Origin: DAXETY01 sp051155755
GTDB lineage: Bacteria; Desulfobacterota; Desulfobacteria; Desulfobacterales; SG8-13
Length of the DNA stretch: 37,103 bases
NCBI GenBank assembly: GCA_051155755.1
Contig: DAXETY010000105.1
Span: 1-37,103 of the forward strand
Direction: 5' to 3'
Shown here one piece after another: positions 8,315 to 14,371 of the stretch (position 1 is the first letter of the stretch; each line of letters begins with the position of its first letter). The notes under the pieces were generated by a model. It had not been told where the DNA came from. It made no database searches and saw only the letters and a list, made by a program, of their open reading frames with translations. The position numbers were made by a program, and so were the translations under genes.

Positions 8315-8479
8315 TCAGGGACCTTTTTTGAAGTTGATGCGGAGGGTGGGCTGGATGGCATACCGTTCGGCGGCGATCATGCGGGCGGCGGCGGACAAAA
8401 ACGAGCCCGTTGCTGCCGGGTGGATGCAGAACGGGGCTTCATGCCGCTGGACGAATTGATCGTCGGCAAAACCGAACAT
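8315..8479 (-). CDS. Small 54-aa hypothetical protein upstream of the oxidoreductase
   Basis: This ORF of 54 codons is supported by signals rather than homology. Its ATG at 8477-8479 is preceded by AGGAAC at 8486-8491 with a 6-nt spacer, and by a good sigma70-like promoter at 8526-8554. The peptide starts MFGFADDQF, has a single Cys in a PFCIHP segment, an Ala-rich helix-like centre and a basic end (INFKKGP). There is no signal peptide or membrane helix. I do not recognise it. The same strand and the promoter suggest it is the first gene of a transcript continuing through the hairpin at 8237 into the oxidoreductase gene; it may be a small partner or a leader peptide. Coding potential of so short an ORF in GC-rich DNA is uncertain. 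Confidence 0.42.
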   Translation of the reverse strand: MFGFADDQFVQRHEAPFCIHPAATGSFLSAAARMIAAERYAIQPTLRINFKKGP

Positions 8480-8525
8480 AGCGATGTTCCTAACGTTTCA
8501 ATTTGGCGTGAACCGATTGAACGGA

Positions 8526-8554
8526 ATCATATCGCAGTTCATGAAAAAAGTAAA
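8526..8554 (-). promoter_or_regulatory. Putative sigma70-type promoter for the small ORF / oxidoreductase transcript
   Basis: On the minus strand, TTTACT (8549-8554) is separated by exactly 17 nt from TATGAT (8526-8531), which matches 5 of 6 consensus -10 bases. The predicted start near 8519 gives a leader of about 40 nt before the small ORF. Confidence 0.5.
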
Positions 8555-8586
8555 AATGACGGCAAATGCGAAATTCTCTTGGAGAT

Positions 8587-10542
8587 TCAACGGTGCATCA
8601 TATCCTGGATCATCATCGACAGGGCTTCGATTTTGAACGGTTTTTGAATAAAGGCATTTTTCGCGTCGCGAGGAAAATCGATTTTGTCCTCCTCCAGCGT
8701 GTAACCGGTGGCGATCAGGACCCGGCATTCGGGATCGATTTGCTTCAGGCGATGGTAGGTTTCTTTCCCGCTCATCTCCGGCATGATCATGTCCAGAACC
8801 ACCACGTCGATGCGGTCGCGTTTGTCCTGATAGATTTCCAGCGCCCGTTTGCCGCTTTCGGCCGTGATTACCGAATAGCCCAGCAGTTTCAAATTGTCGC
8901 GGCACACGTTCCGGATTTTTTCTTCGTCATCGACCAGAAGAACGGTTTCTCTTCCGAGGATCATCTCCGGAGCCGGTTCACGGGGTTGTGCATTCAGTTG
9001 ATGATTGGCCGGCAGGTAGATGGTGACGGAAGTCCCGGAATTTTGTCGGCTCACCACCTGAATGTGGCCGCCATGGTTTTTGATGATACCGTATGAGACG
9101 TACAATCCCAGGCCCGAACCCCGGCCCAGGTGCTTGGTGGTAAAGAAAGGATCGAAAATCCGCTGCTGGGTTTCTTCATCCATTCCATGGCCGGTATCGC
9201 GGATGGTTATTTTCACGTAGCGCCCGGGTCTGAGCCCCGTGGATTGGAGCAGGAGATGTTTCGAGTCGATCCGTATGTTTTCGCTGCTGACCCGCAGGTG
9301 TCCGCCTTCGGGCATGGCATGACCGGCATTCACATAGACATTCAGCAGTACCTGCTCGATCTGAGAGCTGTCCGCGTTGACCGAGAGAACATCGGAGACC
9401 AGGTTCTCTTCGATCCGGATCTCTTTATGGGTGCGTCCGAAAAGCCGGTTTTGCTTTCGAATCAGCGCATTGATGTCGACGGGTTGAACCTCCAGGCTGC
9501 CGCCTCTGGCATAGGACAGCAGCTGTCGGGTCAATCCGGCGCCGTCCTGGACGTATTGCTCGACGGTTTTAAGTGAATCCAGAAAGGGACTGTCCGGTTC
9601 CATTCGATACAGCAACAGGGAGACAATCCCCTGTATGCCCATCAGAAGATTGTTGAAGTCATGGGCGATCCCGCCGGCCAGATTGCCCAGTGCCTGGAGT
9701 TTTTTTGCCTGCAGCAGTTGGGTTTCCAGGATCTTACGGGAGGTCATATCCCGCACCACGCCATAGGTGCCGACATGTTCGTTTTCTTCGGAGGCGGGCC
9801 GGCGGCGGTAGACGCCCGTGGCATTGATTTCCACCACGGCCACATCGTTTCCGGGGACTTCCGCTTCTTTATAAGGCCCGGATTTCAGACGCACTTCAAA
9901 TCCGTTTGTGGCGCGGCGTCCGGTGCGGCGTTCATTGAAACGCCATTGGGCCCGCGGCAAATCATCTTCGCACAGAACGGTTTCGTAAGTTTTGCCCATC
10001 AAGTCCGCAGGCCGGTAGCCGAACAATTTTTCGGAGGCTTCGTTCACAAAAGTAAACCGACCCCGGGGATCGAGCGTATAGATCATATCCGGAGAGTTCT
10101 GGACCATGAACCGAAACCGGCGCTCGGAAATTTTCAGCCGCTTTTCCATCGACCGGTTTTTTTCAAGCAGGATTTTCTGTCGGAGCGCGTTGCCGACGGT
10201 TTGGATGAGTTCTTCCGGTTCGAAGGGCTTTTTGAGGTAATCGTAAGCGCCTTTCCGCAGGGCCTGAATGGCAGAGTCCGCAGAAACATCTCCGGTCATC
10301 ATAATGACGGGGATATCGGAATGGTGATTGAGAACATGATCCAGGAGCTGAAATCCATCGAGATCCGGGATTACGATATCCAGCAGAAACAGGTCGAAGG
10401 GTTCCGAATCAATCCGGCGCAAGGCTTCGCCGCCGCCGGTTGCGGATTCCACGGTGTATCCGGACTGTTGCAACAGCGCCTTGAGGCTTGCGCACATCTT
10501 CCGGTCGTCATCTACGACCAGGATCTTTTGGGATTTCACCAT
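8587..10542 (-). CDS. Hybrid sensor histidine kinase, REC-PAS-HisKA-HATPase-REC
   Basis: A 651-aa cytoplasmic-looking protein with no membrane helix. Residues 5-125 are a receiver domain with the acidic VVDDD pocket and phospho-acceptor Asp55 (FLLDIVIPDLDG). A PAS domain follows at about 150-270 (MVQNSPDMIYTLDPRGRF; VNEASEKLFGY). HisKA has its phospho-accepting His near residue 294 in AGGIAHDFNNLL. The HATPase shows GLGLYVSYGI and a DTGHGMD G1 box. A second receiver occupies about 535-651, with Asp584 (VVLDMIMPEMSG). An input receiver at the N-terminus means it is probably driven by another kinase, plausibly the HDOD kinase encoded 56 bp upstream on the same strand. No DNA-binding output is attached. 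Confidence 0.92.
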   Translation of the reverse strand: MVKSQKILVVDDDRKMCASLKALLQQSGYTVESATGGGEALRRIDSEPFDLFLLDIVIPDLDGFQLLDHVLNHHSDIPVIMMTGDVSADSAIQALRKGAYDYLKKPFEPEELIQTVGNALRQKILLEKNRSMEKRLKISERRFRFMVQNSPDMIYTLDPRGRFTFVNEASEKLFGYRPADLMGKTYETVLCEDDLPRAQWRFNERRTGRRATNGFEVRLKSGPYKEAEVPGNDVAVVEINATGVYRRRPASEENEHVGTYGVVRDMTSRKILETQLLQAKKLQALGNLAGGIAHDFNNLLMGIQGIVSLLLYRMEPDSPFLDSLKTVEQYVQDGAGLTRQLLSYARGGSLEVQPVDINALIRKQNRLFGRTHKEIRIEENLVSDVLSVNADSSQIEQVLLNVYVNAGHAMPEGGHLRVSSENIRIDSKHLLLQSTGLRPGRYVKITIRDTGHGMDEETQQRIFDPFFTTKHLGRGSGLGLYVSYGIIKNHGGHIQVVSRQNSGTSVTIYLPANHQLNAQPREPAPEMILGRETVLLVDDEEKIRNVCRDNLKLLGYSVITAESGKRALEIYQDKRDRIDVVVLDMIMPEMSGKETYHRLKQIDPECRVLIATGYTLEEDKIDFPRDAKNAFIQKPFKIEALSMMIQDMMHR

Positions 10543-10598
10543 GTATCATCTCGCATTTCGGATATGTCCCAAGAGAAGCGCTTCCAATTTTTCAAAGT

Positions 10599-12704
10599 TT
10601 ATTTTTGAGTGAAAACCGGCAAGCGAATACGGAATGTCGCCCCCTGTCCTTCACGGCTGGTGCCGCTGATGGAACCCCCGTAAAGCTCTACGATGTCCTT
10701 GCAGATACTCAGACCCAGTCCGAAATGATCGGGTCCCTTGGTGCTGCTGCCCGGCTCAAAAAGGGTCGCCATCACCTTTGCGGGTATGCCGGGACCGTTG
10801 TCCCTTACCGTTATCCGGATTTGGTCTCCGTCGGTTTCCCCTACCCGGTAGTGGGTTTCGATGACGATGGTGCCGCCGTCCATCATGGCTTCGGCGGAGT
10901 TCTTCAGCAGATTCGTCAGCACCTGCAGCAGGTGATTTTTTTTGCCGCAAAATTTTGGCAGTTCGGGATCGGGATGGAATTGTAACCGAATTTTCGTATC
11001 TTTGAAAACGGATTTTTCCAATAACCGGATGAGATCTTCGACGGTTTCGTTGACATCGAAAACTTCTTCCGGCTTGCGCTGTTCTTGCGTGGCCCGACCC
11101 AGCTGGCCGATGATTGCGGGTATCCGGTCGATTTCTTCCCGGATCAGGCGGATATCTTCCCGGGCTTCGGCATTGTCCGCGATTTTCGACCGCAGCAGCG
11201 CCAGATAATTTATTATGATCGACAGGGGGGTGTTGACTTCGTGAACGACACGACGGGCGGCGCCGGTGAAATCGACCGAAGCCGTTGCAGAAGTCTTGCG
11301 ATCCGTTTCTTCGTTCCGACCTGGACCGAGAATCCGGGTTGCTTGCCGACCGAACAGCTCCAGCCGCTCCAGTTCGGTGAGCAACAACGGGATTTGTGAC
11401 TCAATGACGCCGGCGCAAATCACACCGATTTTCCGGTTGCGATCGGCCATCGGGATGCAGATCATCCCTTCGGTGCCCAGCAATGCAATGATTTCACGAT
11501 CGAATACGGATTTGTCTTCACCGCCCAGATAACCGAACGAGTCGATGATTCGCTGCTGCATCAGGCATTGGGCCAGAATACCGGCTTCGGTCGCCAGCTC
11601 CAGTTGAATGCCGTCGATATCCACAGATTCGCTCCGGCCTCGGCCGATCAATGTTTCGGTCGCCGGATCATAATCAAAGAAACGAACCGGTTCGAGGGCA
11701 AAAAACAGCAGCAAGGCCTGTTGCAAGCGCTCCTGGATTTCTTCTTGGGATGCAGCATCGGCGGCCTGCAGGGCCAATTGGACGGAGAATGCCGAGTAGA
11801 AATTTTCCGCGATATCGGCCGGTAGAAAGGCAGCCGGTTGGGTTTTGCCGGTTTGAAGAACCGCCTCTAGAGATGTCTGCATCTCCTGCAGGCGTCGTTC
11901 CATTTGCAGGTCTGTCTTGGCAGCGACCTGATGCAGGAGCCAGGGATCAAAGGGATGGCCGGCTTCGATTGACCCGGCGGTCAGGTTTCCGATTTCCATC
12001 CGGCTGCAAATCCGCAGCGCAGAGTGAAGTGCCTGGGTCAACGGCAATGCGTAAGCAATCTGTCGGGAGGTTCGTTGTTGGTGGAACAGGGCTTCGGTAA
12101 TGAATGGATGGACGTTCAATGATCCTAACAGGTACCGGGCGACAGTGGGATGATCTGTACCGAAGGCCTCGATTTCCGATTGTCGCAGTGCCTTGGGATC
12201 ACTACCGGATCGAATCCAGATCGATTCGTATTTTTTTCCGAAATTTGCCCACAATAACAACACCCCGCACCCCTGCAGCAAGCCTGCCAGATAGGCGTCC
12301 TGTGATAATTGGGGTCGGGTTTCCTTCATTAAATTTTCGACCAGCAAGCCACAGCAAAACGATCGCGCCCAGAATGAAGAAAATTGGAAACGGGATTCCT
12401 GCAACAGGGGATTCGTCCGAAGGCCCATCAACCTGGATAATGCCAGATTTTTCAACTGGTGCGGACCCAGCGCTTCCACGGCTGCCAGAATGGATGCGTG
12501 GGAAAGATGCTGCGGATGGAATTGTTTGGCAACCTGGAACAGTTTCAATGTCAATGCCGGATCGGTGATGACAACGCGGACCATCTTTTCGGCAGGGCAA
12601 TGCGGATCACCGCATATCCGAATGACCTGAAACAATGTTTGCGGCAGACTGGGCAGTGGAATGCGTAAATTTATCTTTTGAAAGATTTTCGGCGCTTTTT
12701 TCAC
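10599..12704 (-). CDS. HDOD domain-containing sensor histidine kinase
   Basis: A 701-aa protein starting at GTG 12704 (reads MKKAPKIF) without a clear Shine-Dalgarno. The N-terminal ~230 residues form an HDOD domain (LPSLPQTLFQVIRI; ILAAVEALGPHQLKNLAL), a non-catalytic relative of HD hydrolases common in deltaproteobacterial signalling. A GAF-like region spans about 290-450 (EGMICIPMADRNRKIGVICAG). HisKA carries His near residue 488 in VVHEVNTPLSIIINYLALL, the HExxTPL type. The HATPase has an N box (NLLKNSAEAM), G1 (DNGPGIP) and G2 (FGLGLSICKDIVELYGG). It is soluble, with no receiver. It lies directly upstream of the REC-containing hybrid kinase and is probably co-transcribed with it, suggesting a short phosphorelay. 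The signal sensed is unknown. Confidence 0.88.
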   Translation of the reverse strand: MKKAPKIFQKINLRIPLPSLPQTLFQVIRICGDPHCPAEKMVRVVITDPALTLKLFQVAKQFHPQHLSHASILAAVEALGPHQLKNLALSRLMGLRTNPLLQESRFQFSSFWARSFCCGLLVENLMKETRPQLSQDAYLAGLLQGCGVLLLWANFGKKYESIWIRSGSDPKALRQSEIEAFGTDHPTVARYLLGSLNVHPFITEALFHQQRTSRQIAYALPLTQALHSALRICSRMEIGNLTAGSIEAGHPFDPWLLHQVAAKTDLQMERRLQEMQTSLEAVLQTGKTQPAAFLPADIAENFYSAFSVQLALQAADAASQEEIQERLQQALLLFFALEPVRFFDYDPATETLIGRGRSESVDIDGIQLELATEAGILAQCLMQQRIIDSFGYLGGEDKSVFDREIIALLGTEGMICIPMADRNRKIGVICAGVIESQIPLLLTELERLELFGRQATRILGPGRNEETDRKTSATASVDFTGAARRVVHEVNTPLSIIINYLALLRSKIADNAEAREDIRLIREEIDRIPAIIGQLGRATQEQRKPEEVFDVNETVEDLIRLLEKSVFKDTKIRLQFHPDPELPKFCGKKNHLLQVLTNLLKNSAEAMMDGGTIVIETHYRVGETDGDQIRITVRDNGPGIPAKVMATLFEPGSSTKGPDHFGLGLSICKDIVELYGGSISGTSREGQGATFRIRLPVFTQK

Positions 12705-13156
12705 AACAGATCGGTACCGGCTTTCTCAACATGCACAAGAAGATACGATTCAGCCGAAAATGCAATAGCAAATATCGGAAGCGCACCCGTCTGTCAAAGA
12801 AAAATACCAGACGGGAATGTTGCAATGTATTGCTTTTATTATTCATTTGGGTAAAATACGCCACAGAATCTGTGACTTAATTTTCCCAGGATCGACAGCC
12901 CTGTTTGCTTGCCGGGTCCGCCGGCCCGTTGCCGGGCCTAAAGGGATTCATTGTCACCGCAGGGGTTCCATATCATGGAAACCCTACGTTTCCAGGTGCA
13001 GCTTCTACAATGAAGCAAGAATTCTGCCAATGAAATATAAAATGGTTTTTGATTTTTCAGCGACAATGCGTTACACCGGAAAGCAAATTCTCACCACGGC
13101 GATGATTTCCAAATGACTATTTGAAACCCTTCGGGTCGATCCAGGTACAAGCAATT
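12705..13156. other. Divergent intergenic region with four inverted repeats
   Basis: 452 bp between the HDOD kinase (-) and the tandem Cys-protein genes (+), with no convincing gene. It holds CCCGTCTG / CAGACGGG (12786-12793 and 12808-12815), CACAGA-A-TCTGTG (12862-12874), GGCCCG-TTGC-CGGGCC (12923-12938) and GGGTTCCAT-ATC-ATGGAAACCC (12963-12984, one bulge). None is followed by a T-run. The first overlaps the proposed kinase promoter -35. The rightmost 170 bp are AT-richer and include TATAAA near 13030 without a good -35. Confidence 0.55.
12769..12797 (-). promoter_or_regulatory. Possible sigma70 promoter for the sensor-kinase pair
   Basis: On the minus strand, TTGACA (12792-12797) is a perfect -35, followed after 17 nt by TATTTG (12769-12774), a poor -10. 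The -35 overlaps one arm of the 8-bp inverted repeat at 12786-12815, which would suit a repressor site. The weak -10 keeps this tentative. Confidence 0.28.
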
Positions 13157-13579
13157 ATGGCGGACAGCGATCCGGTCCAGAATTTCATTCACCAGTTGGA
13201 TTACAGCCCTGAAGAAATCCGTCGCTTCGCCCAGGGGCCGCATCGGATCCGGTTTGTGCGCAATCGATCCAGATTGCCTGCCTCCGCGATTGTAGAAGCG
13301 GAGGTGATTCAATCGGAGCGCTGTCGATGCAGCTATGTTGCCGGGGACCGGTTTTTTATCGACCTGAACGGCGGTCTGATGCTCGAACATTGTCCGCGCC
13401 GGTTGTGCATTCACCTGAGCTCCCAGTTTGCCCTGCCGTTATCGCTGATTTTTGAGCGGATCAGCGAAGCACTGAACCCGGGAGAATTCCACTTCGCACG
13501 CCTCGTTCGCTGCAGTAACTCCGGGACGGAATGCGTCCGGAACGGGCGCACTTTGACCCGACTGCGGATGGTCCGATGA
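13157..13579 (+). CDS. Uncharacterised 140-aa Cys-containing protein, first of a tandem pair
   Basis: 140 aa from ATG 13157; an in-frame TTG at 13121 would add 12 residues but looks unlikely. The core reads CRCSYVAGDRFF, then DLNGGL, HCPRRLCIHLSSQ, a helical stretch ending FERISEAL, and VRCSNSGTE near the end. The Cys-(x)n-GDR ... CP-x-R-x-C ... C pattern loosely resembles the small Cys-rich family called TIGR04076, whose function is unknown; I hold that assignment weakly. There is no signal peptide or membrane helix. It is a clear paralogue of the next gene, with equal length and aligned Cys and Gly positions, but it has lost the CPD motif (CSN instead). Its TGA overlaps the next ATG (ATGA at 13576), so the two are translated together. 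Confidence 0.65.
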   Translation: MADSDPVQNFIHQLDYSPEEIRRFAQGPHRIRFVRNRSRLPASAIVEAEVIQSERCRCSYVAGDRFFIDLNGGLMLEHCPRRLCIHLSSQFALPLSLIFERISEALNPGEFHFARLVRCSNSGTECVRNGRTLTRLRMVR

Positions 13580-13998
13580 CTGAACCGGCGGATATCAAAC
13601 AGAAGAAAACCTTCGAGGGGATCCTGCAATCGTTTGGCACCCGCGGTGGAATCCGTTCGCGGCAAATGCAGCGACTGGCCGATGCCGAAAAGCATTACGC
13701 CATCGAGGCCGCAGTGGTGGTCGCCCGCAACTGCAAGGTCGGCCACAGAGTCGGCGACCGACTACTATTCGATGTGCACGGGAACCTGGATTCGGCCCGA
13801 TGCCCGGAGCGGGTATGTGTCTATTTGATCGCACAGCTGGTCTCCGTTGTTGCGCGGATCAACGAAAAGTTGATGCAAACCGGTGACTTCGATGACTTGT
13901 ACTTTCTGCGTTACGCCCGTTGTCCCGATGTGGGGGTGGAAAACCTGGGATACGGGGAGGTGATCGTGCGGACCCGAATGATTCCGAAATTTCGCTAG
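13576..13998 (+). CDS. Uncharacterised 140-aa Cys-containing protein, second of a tandem pair
   Basis: 140 aa from ATG 13576, which overlaps the preceding stop; the frame stays open upstream to 13531 inside the previous gene. The core motifs are NCKVGHRVGDRLLFD, then VHGNLDSARCPERVCVYLIAQL, FLRYARCPDVGVE, and a closing RTRMIPKFR. The C-x-x-GH-x-x-GD ... CP ... CPD pattern is closer to the TIGR04076-like pattern than its paralogue and suggests metal or cluster binding (inference). It is probably cytoplasmic. The pair lies between the sensor-kinase region and the T6SS promoter and is separated from the T6SS genes by 373 bp containing a promoter candidate, so a link to secretion is not shown. 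Confidence 0.65.
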   Translation: MTEPADIKQKKTFEGILQSFGTRGGIRSRQMQRLADAEKHYAIEAAVVVARNCKVGHRVGDRLLFDVHGNLDSARCPERVCVYLIAQLVSVVARINEKLMQTGDFDDLYFLRYARCPDVGVENLGYGEVIVRTRMIPKFR

Positions 13999-14371
13999 CC
14001 GGGTGATAAATGCCACCGCACGGACCTTCACGTTTATAAGCTTCTTGACAAGGGTTGGGCCTTTCATTACATTGAGCCTGTGCTAAAATACTGTCATTTT
14101 ATAAATTCCATTCAGGGTAAGGTCTGATACAACGATTTGCGCGTTTGCGATTTCGGTCCGATCCGTTAGGGGACATGGCGTCCGTGCCGAAATGTCCTAT
14201 GCACCGCAGCGGAATTCAGGAATACGGGGTCGTCGGACGAATTGACGAAACGCGACAGCAGATTTTTTCACACCGATACGATTCTTAATACGGGCAACGG
14301 GTTCGGCGGTGATGCCATGCCGCCGGCTGAAATGTTCCACCTGTGTACACCGACGAAAGCAGGTGAGGATC
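13999..14371. other. Intergenic leader region of the T6SS cluster
   Basis: 373 bp without a convincing gene. It contains two promoter candidates near 14045-14089 and an inverted repeat GGACAT (14171-14176) / ATGTCC (14192-14197) with a 15-nt loop. The untranslated leader would be about 290 nt if transcription begins near 14080. No sigma54 -24/-12 element was found. No intrinsic terminator for the upstream gene pair was recognised. Confidence 0.5.
14045..14089 (+). promoter_or_regulatory. Putative overlapping promoters for the T6SS cluster
   Basis: TTGACA at 14045-14050 is followed after exactly 17 nt by TACATT at 14068-14073, a perfect -35 with a 4-of-6 -10. Just downstream, TGC-TAAAAT at 14081-14089 forms an extended -10 with a poor -35. 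Either would start transcription about 280-290 nt before the first T6SS-linked gene. Confidence 0.45.

Noticed and set aside
12607..12880. Open frames on both strands overlapping the start of the HDOD kinase
   Set aside because: Basic, low-complexity translations without ribosome sites; they overlap the promoter region and inverted repeats and look like chance frames.
12923..12938. Intrinsic terminator at the GGCCCG-TTGC-CGGGCC hairpin
   Set aside because: No T-run follows on either strand, and it does not follow a gene end in the right direction.
13999..14371. Sigma54 (-24/-12) promoter for the T6SS
   Set aside because: TGGCGTCCGTGCC near 14176 looked similar but the GG-GC spacing is wrong; no other match was found by eye.
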